From an uncultured Sphingomonadaceae bacterium (lineage in GTDB: Bacteria; Pseudomonadota; Alphaproteobacteria; Sphingomonadales; Sphingomonadaceae), in assembly GCA_947493215.1 (NCBI GenBank), contig CANLQE010000001.1, forward strand, positions 310,001 through 374,000: a stretch of DNA of 64,000 bases, read 5' to 3'. The stretch's first letter is position 1; each line of letters opens with the position of its first letter. The notes under the pieces are model-generated. The model had not been told where the DNA came from. It made no database searches and worked only from the letters and a program-made list of their open reading frames with translations. Shown here piece after piece: positions 1 to 9,423 of this stretch. Position numbers and translations under genes: made by a program.

Positions 1-20
1 GCCAGAATTTAGGAAAAACA

Positions 21-1850
21 GTGGACGACAAGCGTAATATCATCATGGCGGTCTTGCTAACCGGCATCATCCTGTTTGGCTGGCCAGTGCTGATGGAAAC
101 ATTTTTCCCGGACATGGTGAATAAGAATGAAGCGGTCGAGCAAGCCGAACAGGCCGCAGCTGGAGCCGAGGGCACCGCGCAGGCTGATGGAACCGCTCCC
201 GCTGTTTCGACCACGCCGGGTACCACCGCGATCGGCACGGGTGCCGCCGCTGGTGCGATCCGCAAGCTGCCCGTCGTTCTTGCCGAAAACCCCCGCGTTG
301 CTATTGAAACACCGCGCCTCAAAGGTTCGATCAATCTGCAAGGCGCTCGTTTCGATGACCTGACGCTGACCGATCATACGACTGCGCTGTCGAAAGACAG
401 CCCGCCGGTGCGCCTGTTCTCACCAACCGGTACGAAAGACGCCTATTTCAGCCGCTTTGGCTGGGCCGGAGATGGCGTGACAGTACCGGATGACAATACG
501 GTCTGGACAGCGGACAAAAGCAAACTGACGCCCGAAACACCCGTGACATTAAGCTGGGCCAATGACAGCGGCCAAAGCTACGCGATCACATTTTCGGTTG
601 ATGAAAATTACCTGATCACAGCCGAACAAAGCGTTACCAATCGCGGCGAAAACGCGATTGCGCTGAATCCCTTTGGTATTATCAGCCGGGTCCGCGACCT
701 CGACAATCTGCCGCCCGGCGAAGCGGATAGCTGGACGATCCATATCGGTCCGATGGGCGTATTTGAAGGCGCTGCTAATTTCGACACCAATTATGAAGAT
801 GTCGATGAAGCGGGGGCCAGCGGCATCGCTGCCGATGCAACCAAAGGCTGGGTCGGCTTTACCGACAAATATTGGCTCGGCGCGTTAATCCCTGTCAGCA
901 AAGCCAAAGTCGAAGCCAAGTTTCGCGCGGGCAGCGGCAACATTTATCAAGCGCAAATAGCGCGCGAAAATGCCCAAGTCATCGCGTCCGGCAAAGTGCT
1001 GAACACCACCACCCGCCTGTTCGCTGGTGCCAAGGAAACCGCGCTGCTCGACACCTATAAAGAGCAATATGACATCACTCTGCTCGACCGTGCGGTCGAC
1101 TGGGGTTGGTTCTACTGGTTTGAAAAGCCGCTTTTCTATCTGCTCGACTGGCTGTTCAAATTTTCCGGCAATTTTGGTGTCGCGATCATTCTGATGACCT
1201 TCGTCGTGCGCGGGATCATGTTCCCGATCGCCCAGAAACAATTTGGTTCAATGGCCCAAATGCGCGCCGTGCAGCCGAAGATGAAAAAAATTCAAGAGAA
1301 GTTTAAGGACGATAAACAGAAGCAGCAGCAGGAAATCATGAAGCTATATAAGGACGAGAAGGTCAATCCGCTTGCCGGCTGCCTGCCGATCTTCCTGCAG
1401 ATTCCGATCTTCTTTGCGCTCTATAAAGTGTTGATGCTCTCGATTGAAATGCGACACCAGCCCTTTGCGTTGTGGATCAAGGATTTGTCCGCGCCCGACC
1501 CGATGACGCCGGTCAACCTATTCGGCCTGATCCCGTTTGATCCGCCCAGCTTCCTTGCCGTTGGTATCCTGCCGATCCTGATGGGTATTACGATGCACTA
1601 TCAGTTCAAGCTGAACCCGCAGCAAATGGACCCGATGCAGCAGAAGATTTTCGGCCTGATGCCATGGATATTGGTGTTCATCATGGCCCCATTTGCCGCT
1701 GGTCTGCAGCTCTACTGGACGGTGTCCAACGTCCTCACCATTGCCCAGCAAAAATGGCTCTATTCGCGCCATCCACAGCTGAAAGAGCAAATGGCAAAGG
1801 ATGCTGAGGAAAAAGCTAAAAAAGCTGCGGAAGAAAAAGCGGGCGCATGA
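21..1850 (+). CDS. yidC: Membrane protein insertase YidC
   Basis: Inserts and folds inner-membrane proteins, alone or with SecYEG. The 609-residue protein has the Gram-negative layout: an N-terminal membrane segment starting after MDDKRN, a low-complexity Ala/Gly/Thr linker (about residues 35-80), a large periplasmic beta domain to about residue 350, then the conserved insertase core with several membrane helices and a basic Lys/Ala-rich tail. The start is a GTG preceded by an AGGA ribosome site 6 bases upstream. Its stop overlaps the engB start (ATGA), so the two are translationally coupled. In relatives rpmH and rnpA lie just upstream, which would be outside the window. Confidence 0.97.
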   Translation: MDDKRNIIMAVLLTGIILFGWPVLMETFFPDMVNKNEAVEQAEQAAAGAEGTAQADGTAPAVSTTPGTTAIGTGAAAGAIRKLPVVLAENPRVAIETPRLKGSINLQGARFDDLTLTDHTTALSKDSPPVRLFSPTGTKDAYFSRFGWAGDGVTVPDDNTVWTADKSKLTPETPVTLSWANDSGQSYAITFSVDENYLITAEQSVTNRGENAIALNPFGIISRVRDLDNLPPGEADSWTIHIGPMGVFEGAANFDTNYEDVDEAGASGIAADATKGWVGFTDKYWLGALIPVSKAKVEAKFRAGSGNIYQAQIARENAQVIASGKVLNTTTRLFAGAKETALLDTYKEQYDITLLDRAVDWGWFYWFEKPLFYLLDWLFKFSGNFGVAIILMTFVVRGIMFPIAQKQFGSMAQMRAVQPKMKKIQEKFKDDKQKQQQEIMKLYKDEKVNPLAGCLPIFLQIPIFFALYKVLMLSIEMRHQPFALWIKDLSAPDPMTPVNLFGLIPFDPPSFLAVGILPILMGITMHYQFKLNPQQMDPMQQKIFGLMPWILVFIMAPFAAGLQLYWTVSNVLTIAQQKWLYSRHPQLKEQMAKDAEEKAKKAAEEKAGA

Positions 1851-2467
1851 CCGCTCTGCACCCCAAAATATTCTCCGGCCCGATTAATTTCCTGAAATCG
1901 GCACCGCAACTGCAATTCCTGCCGGATCCGAGTGTTCCGGAAATTGCCTTTGCGGGCCGATCTAATGTAGGGAAATCATCGCTGATCAATGCGCTGACGG
2001 GCCGCAACAGTCTGGCGCGGACATCCAATACGCCGGGACGGACACAGGAGTTAAATTTCTTTGATATTGGTGATCCGCTCATTTTCCGGATTTGCGATAT
2101 GCCGGGCTATGGTTTTGCCAAAGCCCCGCCCAAGGTCGTCCAGAAATGGCGCTATCTGATCAATGATTATCTGCGCGGGCGGCAGGTGCTCAAGCGCACC
2201 TTTGTTCTGATCGACAGCCGTCACGGGATCAAGAATACCGACGAAGATGTGCTGACGATGCTCGACAAAGCGGCGGTCAGCTACCGGATCGTGATGACCA
2301 AAGCCGACAAGGTCAAAGCCACTGAGCTGGAAGCAACCAAAGAGAAAGTCTTGGCTGCAGCGAAAAAGCATCCCGCGGCCCATCCCGAATTGATCATCAC
2401 CTCTTCGGAGAAAAAGCAGGGCATTGACGCGCTGCGCATGGCCGTTTTGGAAGCCGTTCAGATATAG
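1847..2467 (+). CDS. engB: Ribosome biogenesis GTP-binding protein YsxC/EngB
   Basis: Small TRAFAC-class GTPase needed for assembly of the large ribosomal subunit. The G1 loop GRSNVGKS is at residues 37-44, followed by a G2 threonine region near NTPGRTQ (61-67), the G3 motif DMPGYGFA at 84-91, a G4 motif written TKAD, and a G5-like SSEKK near the C-terminus. Its 206 residues are normal for the family. The start codon overlaps the yidC stop by four bases, which fixes the start and suggests one transcript. Confidence 0.96.
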   Translation: MTALHPKIFSGPINFLKSAPQLQFLPDPSVPEIAFAGRSNVGKSSLINALTGRNSLARTSNTPGRTQELNFFDIGDPLIFRICDMPGYGFAKAPPKVVQKWRYLINDYLRGRQVLKRTFVLIDSRHGIKNTDEDVLTMLDKAAVSYRIVMTKADKVKATELEATKEKVLAAAKKHPAAHPELIITSSEKKQGIDALRMAVLEAVQI

Positions 2468-2517
2468 TCTGAATTTGTTACTCGACTTCGCCGGAAACCA
2501 GCGGCTAATATGATGGC

Positions 2518-3189
2518 ATGAAACTGATAATCGGAAATAAAGCCTATTCCAGCTGGTCCATGCGCGGATGGCTTGCTTGCAAACAATCCGGCCTCTCGTT
2601 CGAAGAGCTGACCGTGCCGCTCTATGGTGAGGATTGGGATGATATGCGGGAAACCGAGAATTTCGCGCCATCGGGCGGCAAGGTACCGATCCTGTGGGAT
2701 GGCGAAAGCGTGATCTGGGATAGCTTGGCGATTATCGACTGGCTTGCTGACAAAACCCACCGCGACCGGTTCTGGCCCAAGGATGAAACTGCACGCGGTA
2801 TGGCCCGGTCGATGGCCGCGGAAATGCACAGCGGTTTCATGGCGCTGCGCAAACAATGCCCAATGAACACGCGCAAACGTTATGAGGGCCTGCAACTTGC
2901 GCCCGAAGTGCTACAGGACGCGGCCCGTATCATGCAATTATGGGCGCAAGCACGGGCGCGCTTTGGTCGCGGTGGGCCGTTTCTATTCGGTACTTTTGGT
3001 GCGGTAGACATAATGTACGCGCCGATTATTTTGCGTTTTCAGACCTATGGCATTCAGGTTCCCGGCTTTGCCGCATCTTATATGGAAACGATGCTGGGCC
3101 ATGACTGGATCGTCCAATGGATGGAAGCGGCTGAAGAAGAACCTTGGGTGATCGAACATTTTGATACACCTGAAGCGGCAAAAGGCTGA
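2518..3189 (+). CDS. Glutathione S-transferase family protein
   Basis: Predicted cytosolic GST of 223 residues. The N-terminal thioredoxin-like half starts MKLIIGNKAYSSWSMRGW, with Ser residues where zeta/theta-like GSTs bind glutathione, and carries the GKVPIL cis-proline motif followed by the W/DSLAI segment that contacts the gamma-glutamyl group. The C-terminal half is all-helical. It lies 50 bases after engB and 8 bases before dapE on the same strand, so it may be co-transcribed. The substrate cannot be told from sequence. Confidence 0.88.
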   Translation: MKLIIGNKAYSSWSMRGWLACKQSGLSFEELTVPLYGEDWDDMRETENFAPSGGKVPILWDGESVIWDSLAIIDWLADKTHRDRFWPKDETARGMARSMAAEMHSGFMALRKQCPMNTRKRYEGLQLAPEVLQDAARIMQLWAQARARFGRGGPFLFGTFGAVDIMYAPIILRFQTYGIQVPGFAASYMETMLGHDWIVQWMEAAEEEPWVIEHFDTPEAAKG

Positions 3190-3197
3190 GCCACAAC

Positions 3198-4340
3198 ATG
3201 AGCGACAATAGCGCCCTTGAACTGGCCAAGCGCCTGATCGCCTGCCCGAGTATCACGCCTGCAACCGGTATAGTGTTTGACGCAATGGAAGCGATGCTGG
3301 AGCCACTGGGTTTTGAAGTATCGCGCTTCATCGCAGGTGACAGGCCGGAGGATGAGGGTCTGGGCGGCGCGGTCGAGAACCTGTTCGCGATCCGCAAGGG
3401 CCCAGAAGAATCTCGCCATTTTGCTTTTGCTGGCCATCTCGACGTGGTGCCACCGGGCGAAGGCTGGGCCAGCGATCCGTTCGGTCCCGAAGTGAAGGGC
3501 GATTTGCTACACGGGCGCGGCGCGGTTGATATGAAAGGCAGTATCGCTGCTTTTGTCAGCGCGCTCCATAGCCTGCCGAGCGACCTCGGCACGATCAGCT
3601 TGATCATTACCGGTGATGAGGAAGGGCCGGCGCATTTTGGCACGGTCGCTCTGATGGACCTCATGGCAGAACGCGGTATCACACCTGACCTGTGCCTCGT
3701 TGGCGAACCGACATCGGTCAACCGGCTCGGCGATATGATGAAAATCGGACGGCGCGGGTCGGTCAATATGTGGATTACCGTCAATGGCATGCAGGGCCAT
3801 GTCGCCTATCCCCATCTTGCGGACAATCCAATCACCAAGCTCGGCAAAATCCTGAGCGAGATTGACGCAATCCAGCTGGATGAAGGCACAGACTGGTTTC
3901 AGCCAAGCAATATAGAATTTACCGATCTCAGCGTAGGTAATCCGGCTCATAATGTGATTCCCGCTAAGGCCGAAGGGCGCCTGTCCATCCGCTTTAATGA
4001 CCAGCATTCCGGCGATAGTCTCAGCGCCATGGTCCACGAGATTGTTGAACGCCACGGCGGCCAGCTGAATCCGATTATTTCCGGCGAACCGTTTCTGACG
4101 CCGCCGGGCGAATTGTCTGGATTAATAGCGCAGGCCATTACCGAAGTGACCGGCGTAGAACCGGAATTGTCGACCACGGGCGGCACATCTGATGCGCGGT
4201 TCCTGTCGAAAATCGTTCCGGTGGTTGAATTTGGCCTATGCAACGCGACGATGCACAAACTTGATGAAGCCGTCGCGACTGACGATCTCGATCAGCTGTC
4301 GAAAATCTATGCATTGGTAGTTGAGCGGGCGCTTGGTTAA
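3198..4340 (+). CDS. dapE: Succinyl-diaminopimelate desuccinylase
   Basis: Hydrolyses N-succinyl-LL-diaminopimelate to LL-DAP and succinate in lysine and peptidoglycan precursor synthesis. This is a 380-residue M20 metallopeptidase-fold enzyme: AGHLDVVPPG with metal ligand His80 and Asp82, bridging Asp111 in GAVDMKGS, catalytic Glu pair 141-142 in TGDEEGPA, the GEPTS motif and a C-terminal GTSDARF. The length and motif order match DapE rather than ArgE or carboxypeptidase G2. It ends 9 bases before the converging Smr gene. Confidence 0.95.
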   Translation: MSDNSALELAKRLIACPSITPATGIVFDAMEAMLEPLGFEVSRFIAGDRPEDEGLGGAVENLFAIRKGPEESRHFAFAGHLDVVPPGEGWASDPFGPEVKGDLLHGRGAVDMKGSIAAFVSALHSLPSDLGTISLIITGDEEGPAHFGTVALMDLMAERGITPDLCLVGEPTSVNRLGDMMKIGRRGSVNMWITVNGMQGHVAYPHLADNPITKLGKILSEIDAIQLDEGTDWFQPSNIEFTDLSVGNPAHNVIPAKAEGRLSIRFNDQHSGDSLSAMVHEIVERHGGQLNPIISGEPFLTPPGELSGLIAQAITEVTGVEPELSTTGGTSDARFLSKIVPVVEFGLCNATMHKLDEAVATDDLDQLSKIYALVVERALG

Positions 4341-4349
4341 TGCGCGCTA

Positions 4350-4910
4350 CTACCGCCGTCGTCGCAATATAATATAGAGCGCTCCTGCTCCGCCATGCCG
4401 TGGATGGGCCCGCCGAACCGCTGCTATATGAGAAGCGTGACGAGACGCCGCCAGCCAATCTGAAATCGCGGCCCTTATAGCGCCACGACCACCTTCGCGC
4501 CGCCGCTCCTCGTCGCTGCGCGCCTTGCCCGTAATCAGCAGGATAGCGCGGTGGCCAGCGGCAATGCTGAGTTCCAGAGCGCTATCAAGCCGGCCATGGG
4601 CGGACGACAAAGTGTAGCCGTGTAAATCGATGGTCACATCCGGTTGTACCACGCCCTTGTTCAAGCGGCGGTCCCAGTGACCATCAAGGCCCGTTTTTTC
4701 GGGAACCGCGACCTGATCTCTTAACGGAATCGCCTTTGCCGATGTTCCGCCAAATGTTTCTGCCGTTATCGGACCACGCCGTTCAGGCAGCTTTTTGGCG
4801 ACAGGCAAAGATTTGACCCGGCTGACTCTGGCCTGATCAAGCGGCTCAACCGTCTCGATGACTTTTTGCCATAGCGCCTTTTCACCGGCGGTTAGGGGCC
4901 GGTCGGACAT
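4350..4910 (-). CDS. Smr-domain protein
   Basis: A 186-residue protein with a C-terminal Smr (small MutS-related) domain, a family with nuclease or nucleic-acid-binding activity. Visible motifs are the opening IDLHGYTLSSAH, the central LLITGKAR, and a closing RHGGAGALYIILRR, i.e. the LDxHG ... TGKG ... GGxGA signature with small changes. The N-terminal 90 residues are basic and unstructured. It lies 5 bases downstream of mltA on the same strand; the Tim44-MltA-Smr order recurs in alphaproteobacteria. Its cellular role is not established. Confidence 0.9.
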   Translation of the reverse strand: MSDRPLTAGEKALWQKVIETVEPLDQARVSRVKSLPVAKKLPERRGPITAETFGGTSAKAIPLRDQVAVPEKTGLDGHWDRRLNKGVVQPDVTIDLHGYTLSSAHGRLDSALELSIAAGHRAILLITGKARSDEERRREGGRGAIRAAISDWLAASRHASHIAAVRRAHPRHGGAGALYIILRRRR

Positions 4911-4915
4911 GCGAC

Positions 4916-6244
4916 CTAGTTGCCTTGCCGGCTTTCAAGCAGTTTCGCGACACTGCCTTTGGGCAAGAAAACTAGGGCCTGTCCGCGCGAGGACATACCG
5001 CCAGCAATTTGCGCTGCTTCTTCGCCAGCGCCCCAGAAAGTATCAAATCGGTTCGCGCCCTTGATCGCGCCACCGGTATCCTGCGCAACCCACAGGCCGT
5101 CAGCAATATTATGCTCCATATCGAGAAAAACCGGCGCGCCCAGCGGCACATATTTGCGATCCGTTGCCACCGAAGTGCGCCCGACCACCGGATGGCCCAT
5201 AGCGCCTAATGGCCCGGGACCGGTCAGCTCGCGAAAGAAGATATAGCTCTTATTTTCGCGCATGATCTTGCGACCCTCTTCCGGGTTAGCGCGCAGCCAT
5301 TCGACAATGCCCTGCATATTGGTTTTACCATCGGCGAGCAGCCCGCGTTCACGCATTATCCGCCCAATGCCGGTATAGCCGCGGCCATTTTGCCCAGCAT
5401 AGCCGATCCGCATGACCGAACCGTCCGGCATTGCGACCCGGCCAGAACCTTGAATTTGCAGGAAGAAAAATTCGATATAATCCGATGCCCAACCAATCTC
5501 GAGGCCCTTACCCTGCAATGCGCCATCATCAATTTCGGCGCGCTCCTCGAACGGAACCAGCTTGGTGCCATCGACTTTGCCTCTTATGCGCTTGTCTTTC
5601 AGATCATCGGAAAACTGCCCAAGATCGACATCAAGCAAATTGGACGGGCGTTTGTAAATCGGAACCTGACTGCCATTGGTGCGAACACGCGATCCCTGAA
5701 TCTGCGGCTCAAAATAACCGGTCGCAAAAGCTTTGCCATCACCGACTTGCACCGCTTCGAAATAGTTTTCGAAGAAGCGGCGCGCGTCATTTTCTTGCCA
5801 AGCTTCGGCGGCATCGCAGGATTGACGCCAGTCTTCGCCTTGGGTGAGGCCGCTATTGTCGGTCCGGCGGACGAGCGAGGAACAGCTGGTCCGGAAAGAT
5901 TGCAACGCCGCAGAGGCTTTGCCGGACTGCAAGTTGAGAGAAGCAATATCAGGTCCGAGCGCCACACCGACACCCGTAGCCTGCGTCTCATCATCGGAGA
6001 TTGGGGTAATTTGATCGGGCGAAACCACCACGATGGTGCCCGCGGTCTGCCGCACCGGTGCCTGTGTGATTGGTGGCTGTGTGGTTGGCGTGCGCGGGGA
6101 TGGGCGGGTTGGTTGCGCCGGGACATCGCCCTGCACCCAATCGCCTTGCTCAGGAGGGGTTCCGCGCGCTGAACCTTCGGGAATAATCGATAGCGAACAG
6201 GCGCTCACCAGCGCCGCCGCGCTAACCAATCCCCCAATTTTCAT
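4916..6244 (-). CDS. mltA: Membrane-bound lytic murein transglycosylase A
   Basis: Cleaves the MurNAc-GlcNAc bond with formation of 1,6-anhydroMurNAc. The chosen start gives 442 residues with a lipoprotein signal ending LVSAC (Cys16), preceded by an AAGG-containing ribosome site. A longer start at 6283 (MKRRSWLG...) would give a more basic n-region and cannot be excluded. A Pro/Thr/Gln-rich linker follows, then the MltA barrel (GYFEPQIQGSR, FFLQIQGSGRV) and a 3D domain near the end with VAQDTGGAIKG and the DTFWG segment, whose Asp residues are catalytic in the family. It follows the Tim44-like gene with a short gap. Confidence 0.93.
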   Translation of the reverse strand: MKIGGLVSAAALVSACSLSIIPEGSARGTPPEQGDWVQGDVPAQPTRPSPRTPTTQPPITQAPVRQTAGTIVVVSPDQITPISDDETQATGVGVALGPDIASLNLQSGKASAALQSFRTSCSSLVRRTDNSGLTQGEDWRQSCDAAEAWQENDARRFFENYFEAVQVGDGKAFATGYFEPQIQGSRVRTNGSQVPIYKRPSNLLDVDLGQFSDDLKDKRIRGKVDGTKLVPFEERAEIDDGALQGKGLEIGWASDYIEFFFLQIQGSGRVAMPDGSVMRIGYAGQNGRGYTGIGRIMRERGLLADGKTNMQGIVEWLRANPEEGRKIMRENKSYIFFRELTGPGPLGAMGHPVVGRTSVATDRKYVPLGAPVFLDMEHNIADGLWVAQDTGGAIKGANRFDTFWGAGEEAAQIAGGMSSRGQALVFLPKGSVAKLLESRQGN

Positions 6245-6272
6245 GATTCTTACGCCTTGCCCCAGCCAGGAC

Positions 6273-6962
6273 CTACGCTTCATCGGTCTCGTCAAGAATC
6301 CAGTTCGGATTTGCGCTGGAAAGGTCACGCATGAAGGTCCATGATTCGTGCGTATCAACCGCATCTGTCACCGAACCGCCGATAAGCTTACCATCCTTGT
6401 CTTTCACTACCGCTACGACATCTGCTTCGAAACGTACGGTAATGCGGGCCATCCGGCGATCATAGTCAGCCTCGGAAATCCGCGCTTCCTCGATCCGTAC
6501 AAGCCGGTTTTCCAAAATTTCGCCGTTTTTCTCACGCGCTTCAATCGCGGAAACGAAGCTTTCATAGACATCATCGTCGCATAGCTCTTTGAGCTGTTCG
6601 CGGTCGCCGGTCCAAAAAGCCTCCAAAATCATGCCATAGGCTGCCTTCGCGCCTTCGACAAAGCGTCCGGCGTCAAAATTGCGATCAGCATTGATGATAG
6701 CGCGCATGCCCGACTCGGCAGCTGCGTCGTAAATCATCGTCGGCTGCGGTGCTGGAACGGAAGAAGAAGGAACGATATCAGGAATAGGACTATCCCGGTT
6801 TTCATCCAGCGCGCCACGGTCCTGAGGGCGCTTATCCAAGCCATTCTCTACATTTCGGGGGGTATGTTCCTGCTCATGGCCGGTGCGCTTTCCCAAAACG
6901 GAATAGAGGCGCAGGCCTAAAAAAGCAGCTACCATTGCTAATAGAACAATCTCGATAGTCAC
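6273..6962 (-). CDS. Tim44-like domain protein (TimA type)
   Basis: A 229-residue inner-membrane-anchored protein. One N-terminal transmembrane helix (about residues 4-20) is followed by a polar linker and a C-terminal Tim44/NTF2-like domain from about residue 90 (GAKAAYGMILEAFWTGDREQLKELC, ending with the ESWTFMR and WILDETDEA segments). The start is a GTG with GGAG about 6 bases upstream. In alphaproteobacteria such proteins sit beside mltA and opposite secB, and are relatives of the mitochondrial Tim44 import factor; a role in protein export or membrane assembly is inference. Confidence 0.88.
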   Translation of the reverse strand: MTIEIVLLAMVAAFLGLRLYSVLGKRTGHEQEHTPRNVENGLDKRPQDRGALDENRDSPIPDIVPSSSVPAPQPTMIYDAAAESGMRAIINADRNFDAGRFVEGAKAAYGMILEAFWTGDREQLKELCDDDVYESFVSAIEAREKNGEILENRLVRIEEARISEADYDRRMARITVRFEADVVAVVKDKDGKLIGGSVTDAVDTHESWTFMRDLSSANPNWILDETDEA

Positions 6963-7263
6963 GATATCTCCAATATCTCAATTCCCTCTACATAGGCGGG
7001 AACAGCGCCAGTTTCAAATGGCTTTCAACTCTTTTGTGTCCTATCGCTCCAATAAAGCGGCTCTAGGCATCAGAATATGCCAAGATTAGATGGCCGATTG
7101 TGAATAGGCGCTTACAAAACAATGCCATGTTAGCGCACTATTAGACCGGGCATTGGACATATTTCGGGCATTGCTCTGTATCCGATCCCCTGCTAGGCGC
7201 GCTGCAAAAGGGGCATTATGCTCCACAGCTGATATTATATAAATTCCCGAAAGGACGAACCAA
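6963..7263. promoter_or_regulatory. Divergent intergenic region between Tim44-like gene and secB
   Basis: A 301-base gap holding no credible gene. It must carry the promoters for the leftward Tim44-mltA-smr set and the rightward secB. An AT-rich TATTAT element (7233-7238) and a GAAAGGA ribosome site sit just before secB. I cannot name a convincing -35 box, and no long dyad or tRNA is visible. Confidence 0.45.
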
Positions 7264-7776
7264 ATGGCCGAAGAAAATGGCAATGTGACAACCCCGGATC
7301 CGGCAGCCAATGGCGCGGATAATCAGCCGCAAATCGGTGTAATATCACAATATATCAAAGATTTATCGGTTGAGAACCCCAATGCGCCCGACGTGTATCA
7401 GTGGGAAACCCAGCCGCAGATTGACGTGCAGTTTAATATCGGGTCGAGCGCCGTGTCCGATGAAGTGAATGAAGTCGAGTTGAAAATCGACGTCGTCGCC
7501 AAAGCCGATCAGGGCATCGCGTTTCAGGTCGAACTGTTATATTGCGGCCTCTTTGGTCTGCGCAACGTTACCGATGAACAAGCCCATCCGTTTCTGTTTG
7601 CAGAAGCGCCGCGTCTGTTATTCCCGTTCGCCCGCGCGATTATTTCCGACGCTGTCCGCGATGCCGGTTTCCAACCATTGATGCTGGAACCCATCGATTT
7701 CACAGCGCTCTACATGCAGCAGCGTGAACAGCAAGCGGCGATGGAAACCGGAGAACAACCGGTTGGCAACGCCTGA
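7264..7776 (+). CDS. secB: Protein-export chaperone SecB
   Basis: Cytosolic tetrameric chaperone that holds preproteins unfolded and delivers them to SecA. The 170-residue protein has an acidic, Asn/Pro-rich N-terminal extension of about 30 residues, then the SecB core (ISQYIKDLSVENPNAP, FQVELLYCGLFGL, LLFPFARAIISDAVRDAGF) and the LEPIDF segment. A GAAAGGA ribosome site supports the ATG. It is a single gene, 54 bases before murJ. Confidence 0.97.
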   Translation: MAEENGNVTTPDPAANGADNQPQIGVISQYIKDLSVENPNAPDVYQWETQPQIDVQFNIGSSAVSDEVNEVELKIDVVAKADQGIAFQVELLYCGLFGLRNVTDEQAHPFLFAEAPRLLFPFARAIISDAVRDAGFQPLMLEPIDFTALYMQQREQQAAMETGEQPVGNA

Positions 7777-7830
7777 GCATAACACCTTCGGGGGTATGAA
7801 TATCCTGCCGGCCCAGCATAGGCCGCGTCG

Positions 7831-9420
7831 GTGAACCTGCTAAAATCCACCGGAACCATAGCTGGCTTGACGATGGTCAGCCGGATATTTGGTTTTGTCC
7901 GCGACATCATGCTGGCCCGCATCCTTGGTGCAGGCGCAGCGGCTGACGCGTGGCAGCTCGCTTTCCAGCTACCCAATATTTTCCGCCGGCTTTTTGCCGA
8001 AGGGGCTTTCTCGGCCGCTTTTGTGCCACTCTTCAATCGCAAGATGGAGGAAGATGACGGCCGCAACGCCGCGCAAAATTTTGCCATTGATGTGCTTTCG
8101 GTTTTCGTTCCGATCCTGCTTATCTTTTCGGCAATCATGATGCTGGCCATGCCTGGCATTATTTGGCTGTTTGACGATTTTGGAGATGGCGGCCGGACGA
8201 ACAGCTTCACTTTCTCTCTCGCCCGGATTACCTTTCCTTATTTGGCGCTGATCAGCGTGACGACATTATTTGCCGCGATCCTGAATAGCGTCAGCCGCTT
8301 TGCAGCTGCGGCAGCTGCGCCCATATTACTGAATATCTGTATGATCAGCGGGCTGCTCATTGCCCTTGCAGTTAACGGCGGCGACAACCCCCGCGAAACA
8401 GCTTATTTTCTGGCCACTGGCGTTGCTGTGGCTGGTTTGCTTCAAATGCTCTGGCTCTATTATTGGGTCCGCAAGGCCGGTTTTTCTTTCGCGATCAAAA
8501 AACCCAAATTCACACCAGATGTGCGCGAGCTTGGTGTCCTGATCCTGCCCGCTGTGTTCGGAGCCGGCATCTATCAGATAAGTCGCTTTATCGATCTGTT
8601 CTTCCTCGGCCGCCTGCCAGAGGGCAGCTTTGCCTTTATGGCTTTTGCCGATCGGCTCAATCAGCTTCCGCTTGGCATTATTGGAATCGCCCTTGGCACA
8701 GCGATCCTGCCCGCGCTCTCCCGCTTTATCGCCAAAGATGATCTTAGCGGCGCGCAGCGCATCCAGAGCAACGCGATTGAACTGGGCATGTTGCTCACCA
8801 TTCCAGCTGCGATTGCGCTGTTTTTTGCCGCCGGGCCGTTGGTTACCGCCTTTTATGTTGGCGGCAATTTTACGGTTGAAGCCGGACAAACCACCGCAAA
8901 GGTAGTCGCAGCCCTCGTCGTTGGCCTGCCCGCCTATGTGATGGTCAAAGTGCTTATCCCGAACTTCTTCGCGCGCAAGGATACCAAAACGCCGGTCTAC
9001 ACCGCAGGTATATCGCTGCTCATCAATATCACGCTCAATCTCATCCTGATTCCTCTGTATGGGATTTTCGGATTGGCATTGGCCGGGGCGATAGCGGCAT
9101 GGTGTAATTGCGCGATGCTCTACACAATGCTCCATCGGCGCGGACATTTCCGCCTTGAGTTATCGCTGCTACTCAGGATCGGCCGCATCACTATATCGGC
9201 CATCGGCATGGCCGCTGTGCTTATTTACGCCGCACCCATTGGCGAGGGATTATATGACGGCAATATCTGGGAACGGGTCGTGTCGATCACGGCCCTATGC
9301 AGCGCTGGAGGGCTGGTCTATGCGGTGCTGGCTCTGATAACAGGCGCAGTCGATCGCGAGAAAATCGCGTTACTGACCAAGAAAAAAGCAGCCGAACAGG
9401 CGGGAAAAGAAGGACCATAG
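7831..9420 (+). CDS. murJ: Lipid II flippase MurJ
   Basis: Inner-membrane flippase of the MOP superfamily that moves lipid II to the periplasm for peptidoglycan synthesis. The 529 residues form about 14 hydrophobic segments. The N-terminus (MNLLKSTGTIAGLTMVSRI, then FGFVRDIMLARILGAG) and the ADAWQLAFQLPNIFRRLFAEGAFS block with its essential Arg residues are diagnostic. The start is a GTG without a strong ribosome site, but the conserved N-terminus fixes it. trpS begins 3 bases after the stop. Confidence 0.96.
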   Translation: MNLLKSTGTIAGLTMVSRIFGFVRDIMLARILGAGAAADAWQLAFQLPNIFRRLFAEGAFSAAFVPLFNRKMEEDDGRNAAQNFAIDVLSVFVPILLIFSAIMMLAMPGIIWLFDDFGDGGRTNSFTFSLARITFPYLALISVTTLFAAILNSVSRFAAAAAAPILLNICMISGLLIALAVNGGDNPRETAYFLATGVAVAGLLQMLWLYYWVRKAGFSFAIKKPKFTPDVRELGVLILPAVFGAGIYQISRFIDLFFLGRLPEGSFAFMAFADRLNQLPLGIIGIALGTAILPALSRFIAKDDLSGAQRIQSNAIELGMLLTIPAAIALFFAAGPLVTAFYVGGNFTVEAGQTTAKVVAALVVGLPAYVMVKVLIPNFFARKDTKTPVYTAGISLLINITLNLILIPLYGIFGLALAGAIAAWCNCAMLYTMLHRRGHFRLELSLLLRIGRITISAIGMAAVLIYAAPIGEGLYDGNIWERVVSITALCSAGGLVYAVLALITGAVDREKIALLTKKKAAEQAGKEGP

Positions 9421-9423
9421 ATC

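Noticed and set aside
5390-6172. 260-residue open frame opposite mltA
   Set aside because: Antisense to the mltA gene, without start signals or motifs.
8326-9147. 273-residue open frame opposite murJ
   Set aside because: Antisense to the membrane protein MurJ; polar composition is the mirror of hydrophobic codons.
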